Below are positions 1 to 8,045 of a stretch of DNA of 64,000 nt, piece after piece (position 1 is the stretch's first letter; each line of letters opens with the position of its first letter). A program made the position numbers and the translations under genes. Source of the DNA: CAVQZA01 sp963724805 (lineage in GTDB: Bacteria > Actinomycetota > Thermoleophilia > Gaiellales > Gaiellaceae); assembly GCA_963724805.1 (NCBI GenBank), contig CAVRWA010000011.1, forward strand, positions 62,001 through 126,000. The letters run 5' to 3'. The notes under the pieces were generated by a model that saw only the letters and a program-made list of their open reading frames with translations, made no database searches and was not told the DNA's origin.

Positions 1-711
1 CTCGTCCACTCCCTCCAGCGGGTAGCCGAGGCCGGTGGAGAAGTCCTCCTCGTTGCCGAGCAGCACGTTCACGTGCTTCACGAGCCCGCGGTTGACCTCT
101 GCCGCCGCCTTCGGGCCGCCGGAGGCCTTCCAGAGCGACGGCCGGAAGTTGAGGTCGTACGAGACGACCGTCCCGTGGCTTCGGGCTGCCTCCATCGCCT
201 CCCGCGCCAGCTCCGCCGTGCCGGGCCCGAGTGCGCTGAAGACGCCGCCGCAGTGGAACCAGCGGGCGCCCTCGGCACCGAAGATCCGCTCCCAGTCGAC
301 GTTGCCTGGGCGCATCGCGGAGGCGGCGGAGTGGCCGCGATCCGAGCAGCCGAGCGCTCCGCGCACGCCGAAGCCGCGCTCGGTGAAGTTGAGCCCGTTC
401 CGAACCTCGCGGCCGACTCCGTCGTACGGCCGCCAGTCGACGTGGGCCTGGGTCACGCCGCCCTGGTAGATCAGATCCTCGATCAGCCGCCCGACGGGGT
501 TGTCGGCCAGGGCCGTGACGATGCCGGTGCGCAGGCCGAAGCAGCGTTTCAGGCCGCGCGCGACGTTGTACTCGCCGCCGCCCTCGGATGCCGCGAACGT
601 GCGTGTCGTCGCGATGCGACCGTCACCGGGATCGAGGCGCAGCATCACCTCGCCCAGGGCGACCAGGTCGTAGCGGCACTCCTCCGCGGGTCTCAAGTCG
701 AGCAAACTCAT
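1..711 (-). CDS. kdgK: 2-keto-3-deoxygluconate-type sugar kinase (PfkB family), 3' end outside window
   Basis: About 237 codons are visible on the minus strand, starting ATG at 711; the C-terminal part lies beyond base 1. The N-terminus reads YDLVALGEVMLRLDPGDGR, the usual PfkB opening, followed by the glycine-rich sugar-binding stretch EGGGEYNVARGL and, later, VSYDLNFRPSLW and NVLLGNEEDF, all typical of KdgK. The C-terminal DTxGAGD nucleotide motif would lie outside the window. The family phosphorylates 2-keto-3-deoxygluconate or the galactonate analogue to KDPG or KDPGal. Its neighbour upstream, the aldolase eda, uses that product, so the two form a short Entner-Doudoroff or De Ley-Doudoroff branch. 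A GC-rich structured element fills the gap just before the start codon. The exact epimer used cannot be told from sequence. Confidence 0.85.
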   Translation of the reverse strand, partial: MSLLDLRPAEECRYDLVALGEVMLRLDPGDGRIATTRTFAASEGGGEYNVARGLKRCFGLRTGIVTALADNPVGRLIEDLIYQGGVTQAHVDWRPYDGVGREVRNGLNFTERGFGVRGALGCSDRGHSAASAMRPGNVDWERIFGAEGARWFHCGGVFSALGPGTAELAREAMEAARSHGTVVSYDLNFRPSLWKASGGPKAAAEVNRGLVKHVNVLLGNEEDFSTGLGYPLEGVDE

Positions 712-816
712 GCCGTCCCTCGCCGGCGGCGGCTCCCGCCGGGCGGAGCCCGGCTCCGCCGCCGCCTGGCGCCGCTGACGGCACGGTGCTCTCCGGCCCC
801 GTGTTATTCACACTGT
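712..816 (-). repeat. Dispersed GC-rich structured element, copy A
   Basis: Read on the minus strand, the element starts with ACA, a 4-bp hairpin (GTGT, loop GAATA, ACAC; 801-813), then a GGAGAGCA segment, then a long hairpin. The top of that hairpin is GCCGGGC/GCCCGGC (738-754) with loop TCC, flanked by GGA and GGGA internal loops and a 9-bp GC stem. The element ends at the kdgK start codon. The eda stop codon (804-806) sits in the loop of the first hairpin. Related copies lie at 34486-34593 and 21877-21995. It could be a cis-acting RNA or a mobile palindromic repeat. Confidence 0.6.
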
Positions 817-1502
817 GACCTCCGGCCCGCACCGCCAGCGACGCCCGAGGAACGCGCGGGCGATGGAGTCGAGGCCGAGCGGCTCGCGACCTCCACCGCC
901 GCCCGCGCGAGCCGCTCGATCTCGTCGAAGCGGCCCTCGCGGATCAGGGCCTGGTCGCAGAGCCAGCTGCCGCCGCAGGCGAGCACCGAGGGGACCGCAA
1001 GGTACGCGGCGAGGTTCGTCGCGTCGACGCCGCCTGTCGGGATGAACCGCACGTCCTGGTAAGGCGCTGACACGGCACGGAGGAACGCGACTCCTCCGAC
1101 AGTCGCGGCGGGGAAGACCTTCAGTATGTGGCACCCGAGCGCGCGGGCGCGCTCGATCTCCGAGGGCGTCGCAACGCCCGGAAAGAACGGCAGCCCGAGC
1201 TCGCCACAGGCCTCGACAACGCGCTCGTTCGTCCCCGGCGCGACCGCGAACCGCGCCCCGGCGGCCGCCGCGGCCTCCGCCTGCTCGGGGGAGAGCACCG
1301 TCCCCGCGCCGACGAGCAGCCCGTCGATCCCGCTCACCCGCCGGATCGCGTCGGCGGCCGCGGCCGTCCTGAACGTGATCTCGACGCAGGTGATTCCCCC
1401 GGCCAGCAGTGCCCGGCAGGCCGCCTCGGCCCCGTCCACGTCGGGGACGCTCAGCACCGGAAGCACCCGGATCCGGCCCAGTGTCTCGACGACATCGCTC
1501 AT
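804..1502 (-). CDS. eda: KDPG/KDPGal aldolase
   Basis: A 232-residue class I aldolase that cleaves 2-keto-3-deoxy-6-phospho-sugars to pyruvate and glyceraldehyde 3-phosphate. Visible family marks are the N-terminal RVLPVLSV, CVEITFRT, VGAGTVLS and FFPGVATPSEI; the Schiff-base lysine lies in HILKVFPA, and FIPTGGVDATNL is the phosphate-binding segment. The start ATG at 1502 (MSDVVETLG) fits the family better than an ATG 15 bases upstream. The C-terminus carries about 20 extra Ser/Pro/Arg-rich residues beyond the usual end, and its stop lies inside structured element A. It is followed by kdgK on the same strand, which supplies its substrate. Confidence 0.9.
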   Translation of the reverse strand: MSDVVETLGRIRVLPVLSVPDVDGAEAACRALLAGGITCVEITFRTAAAADAIRRVSGIDGLLVGAGTVLSPEQAEAAAAAGARFAVAPGTNERVVEACGELGLPFFPGVATPSEIERARALGCHILKVFPAATVGGVAFLRAVSAPYQDVRFIPTGGVDATNLAAYLAVPSVLACGGSWLCDQALIREGRFDEIERLARAAVEVASRSASTPSPARSSGVAGGAGRRSQCE

Positions 1503-1639
1503 CCAGGTGAGCATCACACCACATTCGGCGAATCACTCGACTCAGGGTCTAGGCGGCCCGCGGCCACGCCGATCCCACTGACGCTTCACGGTTTTACCAA
1601 CGGCGACGCGGCCTCGCCCGGAGTTGGGGAGGGGTAACG

Positions 1640-2866
1640 ATGGAGGAATCGTCTCGCGTCAGCGTTGACACCAAGAAGGAATCGGGCCAGATCCTGGTCT
1701 TCGTCGCAATCTTGCTCGCGGCGGTGATCGGGCTCTCGGCCTTCGTGATCGATCTCGGCTACGCGTACTACGCCCAGCGCACGCTCCAGGCATCTGCCGA
1801 CGCCGCCGCTCTCGCGGGGGCCCAGGAGCTGCCGGATCCGGCCGCGGCCGTCGCGACCGCAAAGCAGTTCGGCACGGCACCGGGCGGCAAGAACCGCTCG
1901 TCGAAGCTCACCGATGTCGACGAGGTCATCTCGACGAGGTGCCTCGCCTCCGTTCCAGGCTGTAACCCGGTGAATGCGGTCACCATCTCGGAGACCGGCC
2001 ACGTGAGCACGTTCTTCGTGCGCTTCTTCGGCATTCACTCGCTCAATGTCCACGTTCGCTCGACCGCGTGCTCGCCGTGCGGCGTCAAGCCGCTCGACAT
2101 CATGCTGGTCCTCGACCGTACGGGCTCGATGTGCCAGAACAGCTCGGGAGGCAACGACCCGAGCTGCTACGACCTGAACAACGCGAAGCAGGGGATCAGG
2201 ACGTTCCTGAACTTCTTCGATCCGACGATCAACTGGGTCGGGCTCGCGGTCCTGCCGCCGGCGGACACGCTCGGGAACAAGTGTGGGACGCCGAGCTCGG
2301 CGAACTACAACGGGTCGGGCAGTCCATACGTTCTCGCGCCGCTCTCGCACGACTACAAGAACAAGGACGGCTCGCTGAACACGACCTCCAACCTCGTCTC
2401 GACCCTCAACTGCGTCAAGGGCGGCGGCACCACCGCCTACGCCAACGCGATCGACGCGGCGCAGGCCGAGCTCGACAAGGACGGCCGCCCGTCGGTGCCC
2501 GACGTGATCGTGTTCCTCTCGGACGGCGCCGCGAACACCGGCCCGAGCTTCTACCCGAAGACCTCCGCGTACCGCGCTCAGCCGTGCCACGCCGGTGTGA
2601 ACTCGGCGAACTCGGCGAAGGGCAAGGGAACGATCGTCTACTCGATCGGCTACGCGCTCGGGGACGACACCGGCGGCTGCAATGCCGACACGGGCGCCGA
2701 CGAGAAGCCGGCGATCACCGTCTACCAGGCGATGGCCGGCATCGCGAGCGCGGCCGGCAACTTCTACAACCAGCCGACGCCTGGCCAGCTCAACACGATC
2801 TACACCCAGGTCGCATCCGACCTCGGGCACGGCGCTTCGTCACTGATCAACGACAACGCTCCGTAG
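1640..2866 (+). CDS. Tad-type pilus-associated protein with vWA domain (TadG-like)
   Basis: 408 residues. Residues about 16-66 are a TadE/TadG-like N-terminus: one membrane segment (ILVFVAILLAAVIGLSAFVI) followed by the characteristic LGYAYYAQRTLQASADAAALAGA. The rest is a von Willebrand factor A domain from about residue 155, with DIMLVLDRTGSM as a variant MIDAS and DVIVFLSDGAAN further on. Several cysteines (SPCG, MCQN, SCYD, PCHAG, GGCNAD) suggest disulfides in the exported part. The family is anchored in the membrane and faces outward, with Tad pili or surface adhesion. A strong ribosome site, GGGGAGGGG, precedes the ATG. No other tad genes are nearby, so this is a stand-alone copy. Confidence 0.82.
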   Translation: MEESSRVSVDTKKESGQILVFVAILLAAVIGLSAFVIDLGYAYYAQRTLQASADAAALAGAQELPDPAAAVATAKQFGTAPGGKNRSSKLTDVDEVISTRCLASVPGCNPVNAVTISETGHVSTFFVRFFGIHSLNVHVRSTACSPCGVKPLDIMLVLDRTGSMCQNSSGGNDPSCYDLNNAKQGIRTFLNFFDPTINWVGLAVLPPADTLGNKCGTPSSANYNGSGSPYVLAPLSHDYKNKDGSLNTTSNLVSTLNCVKGGGTTAYANAIDAAQAELDKDGRPSVPDVIVFLSDGAANTGPSFYPKTSAYRAQPCHAGVNSANSAKGKGTIVYSIGYALGDDTGGCNADTGADEKPAITVYQAMAGIASAAGNFYNQPTPGQLNTIYTQVASDLGHGASSLINDNAP

Positions 2867-2875
2867 TCGACGCGA

Positions 2876-2907
2876 GTGGGCAGGGGCGCTCCGGCGTCCC
2901 TGCCCAC
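2876..2907. terminator. Hairpin after the vWA gene
   Basis: A perfect 10-bp inverted repeat, GTGGGCAGGG (2876-2885) and CCCTGCCCAC (2898-2907), with a 12-base loop starts 9 bases after the stop codon. There is no T-run, so it may act as an intrinsic terminator of the weak actinobacterial type or as an mRNA stabiliser. Confidence 0.6.
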
Positions 2908-2929
2908 CGTCGCACGTCAGAATGTCCGG

Positions 2930-3913
2930 GTGAAGTACGCCCCGGCACCTGACCGATACGAACACATGCGGTACAACCGAAGCGGGCACGGCGGCCTCCA
3001 ACTCCCCGCCGTCTCGCTCGGTCTCTGGCAGAACTTCGGCGGCGAGCGCCCGCTCGAGACGAGCCGGGCGATCGTCCGCCGGGCGTTCGACCTCGGCGTC
3101 ACGCACTTCGACCTCGCCAACAACTACGGGCCGCCGTACGGCTCCGCGGAGGAGACCTTCGGCCGGCTGCTCAGTCAGGACCTCGCCCCCTACCGCGACG
3201 AGCTCGTGATCTCGACGAAGGCCGGCTACGACATGTGGCCCGGTCCCTACGGCGACGGCGGGTCGCGCAAGTACCTGCTCGCGAGCCTCGACCAGAGCCT
3301 GCGGCGGCTCGGCCTCGACTACGTCGACATCTTCTACTCGCACCGGTTCGATCCCGAGACTCCGCTCGAGGAGACGATGGGCGCCCTCGACAGCGCGGTG
3401 CGCCAGGGGAAGGCGCTCTACGTCGGGATCTCCAACTACAGCGCCGAGCAGACCGCCGAGGCGGCCGCGATCCTGCGCCGGCTCGGGACGCTGCCGCTGA
3501 TCCACCAGCCCTCGTACTCGATGCTGAACCGCTGGATCGAGCCGGACCTGCTCGACACGCTCGGTGCGGAGGGGATCGGCTGCATCTGCTTCTCGCCCCT
3601 GGCACAGGGCCTGCTCACCGACCGGTACCTGGACGGGATCCCCGAGGGCTCGCGGGCGAGCCGCGGCGACACGCTCTCGCCGGGGAGGCTCACGGAGGAG
3701 CTGCTGGCCTCTTTGCGGGCGCTGAACGAGATCGCGGCGCACCGCGGCCAGAGCCTCGCCCAGCTCGCGCTCGCCTGGACGCTGCGCGACTCGCGCATGA
3801 CCTCGACGCTCGTCGGGGCGAGCAGCGTGGCCCAGCTCGAGTCGAACGTCGCTGCGCTCGACAATCTCGCCTTCACCGACGAGGAGCTGGCCGAGATCGA
3901 CAGCTGCCTCTAG
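2930..3913 (+). CDS. Aldo/keto reductase (YghZ/MgrA-like)
   Basis: 327 residues from the GTG at 2930; this start gives VKYAPAPDRYEHMRYNRSG, which matches the usual YghZ opening, so an upstream ATG in the same frame was not used. The catalytic tetrad of aldo/keto reductases can be followed: Asp and Tyr in THFDLANNYGPPYGSAEE, Lys in VISTKAGYDMW and His in IFYSHRFDPE. The NADPH-binding segment lies in MTSTLVGASSVAQLE. YghZ relatives reduce L-glyceraldehyde 3-phosphate or methylglyoxal; the substrate here is not certain. The galactokinase gene starts two bases after its stop, so they are probably one transcription unit. Confidence 0.85.
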   Translation: MKYAPAPDRYEHMRYNRSGHGGLQLPAVSLGLWQNFGGERPLETSRAIVRRAFDLGVTHFDLANNYGPPYGSAEETFGRLLSQDLAPYRDELVISTKAGYDMWPGPYGDGGSRKYLLASLDQSLRRLGLDYVDIFYSHRFDPETPLEETMGALDSAVRQGKALYVGISNYSAEQTAEAAAILRRLGTLPLIHQPSYSMLNRWIEPDLLDTLGAEGIGCICFSPLAQGLLTDRYLDGIPEGSRASRGDTLSPGRLTEELLASLRALNEIAAHRGQSLAQLALAWTLRDSRMTSTLVGASSVAQLESNVAALDNLAFTDEELAEIDSCL

Positions 3914-3915
3914 CG

Positions 3916-4989
3916 TTGGCCGCCTTGCTCACCACCTGGGCGCCGGGCCGCGTGAACCTGATCGGCGAGCACACCGACTACAGCGGCGGGCTCGTTCTTC
4001 CCGCGGCGATCCAGCTCGGGATCACGGTCGAGGTCGCCGCGGTCGCTGACAAGATCATCTCGCTCAATTCGACCCGCGACGGGGCCGCCGAGCCGTTCGC
4101 CGCCGACGGGACGGGAACGGCGGCGATCGGCTGGGCGCGCTACGGCCAGGCCGTCGCGGCGGAGCTGGCCGCCCTCGGCCGCGCGCCGGTGGGGCTCGTC
4201 GCCGCCGTCGACTCGGACCTGCCCACGGGGGCAGGGCTCTCGTCGTCGGCCGCGCTCGAGGTGGGGATCGCGCTCGCCCTCTGCGCGGTCGCGGACTTCG
4301 AGCCGGCGCCGCTCGAGCTCGCGCTCGCGTGCCAGCGCGCCGAGCTGCGCGCGGTGGGCGTCCCCTGCGGGATCCTCGACCAGGCGGCGTGCGTGCTAGG
4401 CCAGGCGGGCGCGGCGATCCTCCTCGACTGCGCGACGCTCGACTACCGCCTCGTCCGCGTTCCCGAGCGCGCCGCCCTGGTGATCGTCGACTCCGGGGTC
4501 GAGCGGAGCCTCGAGCGGACGGCATACGCGAAGCGGCGCGGGGAGCTCGAGCACGCGCTCGCGCTCGTCGGGGCCGAGCGCTCGACGCAGGTCGGGCTGC
4601 CCGATCTCGAGGGCCTCGACTCCGTCTCCCAGCGACGCCTGCGTCACGTCGTGACCGAGAACGAGCGGGTTGAGCTGTTCGCGGCGGCGTTCGAGGCGGG
4701 CGACCTCGAGGGCGCCGGGCGCCTGCTCGGCGCGAGCCACGCGAGCCTCCGTGACGACTACGAGGTCTCGATCGCCGAGCTCGACCTGCTCGTCGAGCTC
4801 GCCGACGGCGCGGGCGGCTACGGCTCGCGCCTGCTCGGCGCCGGCTTCGGAGGCGCGGTGCTCGTGCTCACGGACGTCGAGGACGCCGATCGCCTCGGCG
4901 GCGAGATCGTCGACGCGTACCGCTCCCGCACGGGCCTGGAGGGGCGAGCGCTCACGGTCTTCGCCTCCGCCGGAGCGGGCGTGCGCTGA
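3916..4989 (+). CDS. galK: Galactokinase
   Basis: 357 residues. It phosphorylates D-galactose at C1 with ATP, the first committed Leloir step. The galactokinase signature GRVNLIGEHTDYSGG is near residue 12, the GHMP phosphate-binding loop LPTGAGLSSSAALE is at about 98, and the C-terminal GAGFGGAVLVL is present. A TTG at 3916 is the best start because the signature follows almost at once; a TTG at 3925 is the alternative. There is no clear ribosome site, so translation may be coupled to the reductase gene ending at 3913. galT is encoded on the other strand at 10903-11796; no galE or galM is in the window. Confidence 0.93.
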   Translation: MAALLTTWAPGRVNLIGEHTDYSGGLVLPAAIQLGITVEVAAVADKIISLNSTRDGAAEPFAADGTGTAAIGWARYGQAVAAELAALGRAPVGLVAAVDSDLPTGAGLSSSAALEVGIALALCAVADFEPAPLELALACQRAELRAVGVPCGILDQAACVLGQAGAAILLDCATLDYRLVRVPERAALVIVDSGVERSLERTAYAKRRGELEHALALVGAERSTQVGLPDLEGLDSVSQRRLRHVVTENERVELFAAAFEAGDLEGAGRLLGASHASLRDDYEVSIAELDLLVELADGAGGYGSRLLGAGFGGAVLVLTDVEDADRLGGEIVDAYRSRTGLEGRALTVFASAGAGVR

Positions 4990-5002
4990 CGAGCCTTGTG
5001 AT

Positions 5003-5018
5003 CCCTCAGAGATGAGGG
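5003..5018. terminator. Short hairpin between convergent galK and lactonase genes
   Basis: CCCTCA (5003-5008) and TGAGGG (5013-5018) enclose a GAGA loop in the 43-base gap between two convergent stops. It may serve as a two-way terminator; the stem is only 6 bp. Confidence 0.45.
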
Positions 5019-5032
5019 AAGACGTTCCCCTT

Positions 5033-5860
5033 TCAGGTACGAGTTCGTGACGAGGGCGCACAAGGCAGCCGGTAGACCTTTGCGGCTGTGCGGGCCAGCG
5101 GGGCGAGGTCGCCCAGCGCACGCTCGCACGCGGCGACGACCTCGTCGTAGGTGGCCGCGAGCAGGCACACCGGCCAGTCCGAGCCGAACAGCAGCCGTTC
5201 CGGGCCGAACCACTCGGCGAGGTGCGAGACGTACGGGACGAGATCGTCCGGCTTCCAGCGCTTCCAGTCGGCCTCGGTGACGAGCCCCGAGACCTTGCAC
5301 GAGACGTGCTCGAGCTCCGCGAACAGCGCCATCCAGGCCCGCCACGGCTCGAGCTCCCCCGTCGCGACCGGCGGCTTGGCGGCGTGGTCGATCACGAGCC
5401 GCAACTCGGGCAGCCTGCGAGCGACTTCGAGCGCGGCCGGAAGCTCCCGCGGGCGCACGAGCAGGTCGTACGCGAGGCCCGCGTCCCGCACGGCGGCGAG
5501 GCCGCGCAGCACGTCGTCGCGCAGCAGCCAGGCGGGGTCGGGCTCGTCGTGCACCTGGTGGCGGATGCCGACGAGGTGCGGGCTCTCGCCGAGCTCCTCG
5601 ATAACCGCGGCGACACCGGGCGCAGTCAGGTCGACCCAGCCCACCACGCCGGCGATGAGGTCGTCTGCGTCGGCCAGCGCGAGGAAGCGCCTCGTCTCCT
5701 CGAGGCTCGAGTGCGTCTGGACGAGGACGACGCCGTCGATGCCGTGCGCCGTGAGGCTGGGCCGGAGCTCGTCGAGCCCGAACGGCCGCCGGAGCACGGC
5801 CATCTCGTCGGTCATCCAGGCGAGCGGCCCGTCCCAGAGATGGACGTGCGTGTCGATCAC
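5033..5860 (-). CDS. Amidohydrolase-family sugar lactonase (L-fuconolactonase-like)
   Basis: 275 residues of the amidohydrolase-2 superfamily (COG3618 type), whose members hydrolyse L-fucono-, L-rhamnono- or galactono-lactones. The metal motif THVHLWD begins at residue 3. Other marks are VLVQTHSS, LVGIRHQVHDEPD, LVIDHAAKPP and, near the end, RLLFGSDWPVCLLA with the conserved Asp. The GTG start overlaps the stop of the upstream dehydrogenase by four bases. Position after an aldose dehydrogenase and next to a sugar-acid dehydratase makes a sugar-1,4- or 1,5-lactone the likely substrate. The C-terminal tail (PCAPSSRTRT) looks unstructured. Confidence 0.85.
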   Translation of the reverse strand: MIDTHVHLWDGPLAWMTDEMAVLRRPFGLDELRPSLTAHGIDGVVLVQTHSSLEETRRFLALADADDLIAGVVGWVDLTAPGVAAVIEELGESPHLVGIRHQVHDEPDPAWLLRDDVLRGLAAVRDAGLAYDLLVRPRELPAALEVARRLPELRLVIDHAAKPPVATGELEPWRAWMALFAELEHVSCKVSGLVTEADWKRWKPDDLVPYVSHLAEWFGPERLLFGSDWPVCLLAATYDEVVAACERALGDLAPLARTAAKVYRLPCAPSSRTRT

Positions 5861-6762
5861 GCCGGCAGCTCGGCCCAGAGCTCGACCGGGATCTGAACGT
5901 CGAGCAGGTCGAGGTTCTGGGCGAGCTGCGTGGGCGAGCGGGGGCCGAGCAGGACGCTCGCGACCGCGGGATGCCGGAGCGGGAACTGGAGCGCGGCGGC
6001 GGCGAGCGGCACGTCGTACCGGGCGCAGGCGGCCTCGAGCTGCGCCGCGCGCTCGACCAGCTCGGGCGGCGCGGGCCGGTAGTCGAAGGTCGTCCCGCCG
6101 GCGAGGATGCTGCTGTTGAAGACTCCGCCCGCGATCACGGCGATGTCACGCTCCACGCACAGCGGCAGCAGCTCGGGCAGCGCGGCCTGGTCGAGCAGCG
6201 TGTAACGGCCGGCGACGAGGAAGCAGTCGAACTCGGCTTCGCGTGCGAATCTGAGCAGCATCTCGACCTGGTTCATCCCGGCGCCCACCGCGCCGATCAC
6301 GCCCTCGCTCCGCAGCCGGTCGAGCGCCGGGTACGCGCCCCGCAGGGCTTCCTCGTAGTGGTCATCGGGATCGTGGATGTGGAGGACGTCGATCTTGTCG
6401 AGGCCGAGCCGTTCGAGGCTCTCGTCCACCGAGCTGAGCGCGCCGTCGTAGCTGAAGTCCCAGACCGGGTTGAGGGGCGGTACGCCTCTCCAGTGCGACT
6501 GGTGCGGATCGGGCGGCGCATCCGGGCGCAGGAGGCGGCCCACCTTCGAGGCGAGCACGAAGTCGCCGCGCGGCTTGCCGGCGAGGAAGCGGCCGAGCCT
6601 CTCCTCGGAGAGCCCGAGGCCGTAGAGGGGAGCGGTGTCGAAGAAGCGAATGCCCCGCTCCCAGGCGAGCTCGAATGCCGCTTGCGCGGTCTCGTCGCTC
6701 ACCGCCTCGAACAGCCCGCCGAGCGGTGCTGTACCGAGCCCCGTGCGCGGGAGGCGGATCAC
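5857..6762 (-). CDS. Aldo/keto reductase, aldose 1-dehydrogenase type
   Basis: 301 residues from a GTG at 6762 that overlaps the previous stop (GTGA). The protein has Asp and Tyr in FFDTAPLYGLGLSEERLG, Lys in LASKVGRLL and His in DVLHIHDPD, the catalytic residues of aldo/keto reductases. Overall it resembles D-threo-aldose 1-dehydrogenases (L-fucose or D-galactose dehydrogenases), which oxidise the sugar to its lactone with NAD(P)+. The next gene encodes a lactonase and the preceding one a sugar-acid dehydratase, a setting that supports the oxidative role. L-fucose, D-galactose and D-arabinose are all possible substrates. Confidence 0.85.
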   Translation of the reverse strand: MIRLPRTGLGTAPLGGLFEAVSDETAQAAFELAWERGIRFFDTAPLYGLGLSEERLGRFLAGKPRGDFVLASKVGRLLRPDAPPDPHQSHWRGVPPLNPVWDFSYDGALSSVDESLERLGLDKIDVLHIHDPDDHYEEALRGAYPALDRLRSEGVIGAVGAGMNQVEMLLRFAREAEFDCFLVAGRYTLLDQAALPELLPLCVERDIAVIAGGVFNSSILAGGTTFDYRPAPPELVERAAQLEAACARYDVPLAAAALQFPLRHPAVASVLLGPRSPTQLAQNLDLLDVQIPVELWAELPA

Positions 6763-8045
6763 GCCCACGCCGCCCCGGTCGGGAACGTATGGTCGGCGAG
6801 GCTCTGCGGCCGGAGCTCGGCGCTGTACCCGGGCTCGAGCGGCGGCATGTAGCGGCCGGCGCGGAGCACGACGGGGTGGAGGAAGTGCTCGTGGAGGTGG
6901 TCGACATACTCGATCACGCGGTCGGTCAGGTCGGCCGAGACACAGATGTGGTCGAAGATCGCGAGGTGCTGGACGAGCTCGCAAAGGCCGACGCCGCCGG
7001 CGTGCGGGCAGACGGGCACGCCGAACTTCGCCGCGAGCAGGATCACCGCGAGCGCCTCGTTGACGCCGCCGAGCCGGCACGCGTCGATCTGGCAGAAGCC
7101 GATCGCCCTGGCCTGCAGGAGCTGCTTGAACATCACACGGTTGTGGACGTGCTCGCCGGTGGCGACGCGGATCGGCGCGATCGCCCGCGCGATCGCGGCA
7201 TGGCCGAGCACGTCGTCCGGGCTCGTCGGCTCCTCGATCCAGTGCGGGTCGAACCGGCCGAGCAGGCGCATCGCCTCGATCGCCTCGCCGACGTCCCAGA
7301 CCTGGTTCGCGTCCAGCATCAGCTTCGAGCCCGCGCCGAGCTCGTCGCGCAGCAGCGCCGCGCGGCGGAAGTCGTCGGCCGGGTCCGCGCCGACCTTGAG
7401 CTTGAAATGCGTCCAGCCCGCGGCCAGGGCCTCGCGGACGAGCCGGCGCACCTGCTCGTCGTCGTAACCGAGCCAGCCCGCCGACGTCGTGTACGCGGGG
7501 TAGCCGTCTTCGAGGAGCTCGGCTTCGCGCGTGGACCTCGTGGGCTCTCGGGCGGCCAGCAGCTCGCCCGCCTCCGCGGGCGTCAGCGCGTCGGTGAGGT
7601 AGCGGAAGTCGATGCAGGAGACGAGCTCCGCCGGGCTCATCCCGGAGAGCAGCTTCCAGAGCGGCACGCCCTCGGACTTCGCGTAGAGGTCCCAGGCCGC
7701 GTTGACGATCGCCGCGGTCGCGAGGTGGATCACGCCCTTCTCCGGGCCGATCCAACGCAGCTGCGAGTCTCCCGTGACCCGCCGCCAGAAGGCGCCCATG
7801 TCGACGAACACGTCATCGGTCTCGAGCCCGGCGACGAGCGGCGCGAGCGCCTCGATCGCGGCGACGCAGACCTCGTTGCCCCGCCCGATCGTGAAGGTGA
7901 ACCCGTGCCCCTCGAGCGGCCCGTCGGTGCGGAGGATCGCGTAGGCGGCCGAGTAGTCGGGGTCGGGGTTCATCGCGTCCGACCCGTCGAGTGTGCGCGA
8001 GGTCGGGAACCGTACGTCGACGGCCTCGACCCCGGTGATCCTCAC
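6759..8045 (-). CDS. Enolase-superfamily sugar-acid dehydratase (L-fuconate dehydratase-like)
   Basis: 428 residues, GTG start at 8045 overlapping the lacZ stop. It belongs to the mandelate racemase/enolase family. The KxK base motif is at 215-217 (FKLKVG); metal ligands are Asp245 (LMLDANQVW), Glu271 (WIEEPTS) and Glu298 (ATGEHV); His348 lies in VCPHAGGVGLCE. The opening ITGVEAVDVRFPTS and the segment DPDYSAAYAIL are typical of L-fuconate dehydratases. The reaction is removal of water from the aldonate to give a 2-keto-3-deoxy acid, which could feed KdgK and Eda encoded at 1-1502 if the substrate is a hexonate. Fuconate versus galactonate cannot be settled here. Confidence 0.87.
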   Translation of the reverse strand: MRITGVEAVDVRFPTSRTLDGSDAMNPDPDYSAAYAILRTDGPLEGHGFTFTIGRGNEVCVAAIEALAPLVAGLETDDVFVDMGAFWRRVTGDSQLRWIGPEKGVIHLATAAIVNAAWDLYAKSEGVPLWKLLSGMSPAELVSCIDFRYLTDALTPAEAGELLAAREPTRSTREAELLEDGYPAYTTSAGWLGYDDEQVRRLVREALAAGWTHFKLKVGADPADDFRRAALLRDELGAGSKLMLDANQVWDVGEAIEAMRLLGRFDPHWIEEPTSPDDVLGHAAIARAIAPIRVATGEHVHNRVMFKQLLQARAIGFCQIDACRLGGVNEALAVILLAAKFGVPVCPHAGGVGLCELVQHLAIFDHICVSADLTDRVIEYVDHLHEHFLHPVVLRAGRYMPPLEPGYSAELRPQSLADHTFPTGAAWA

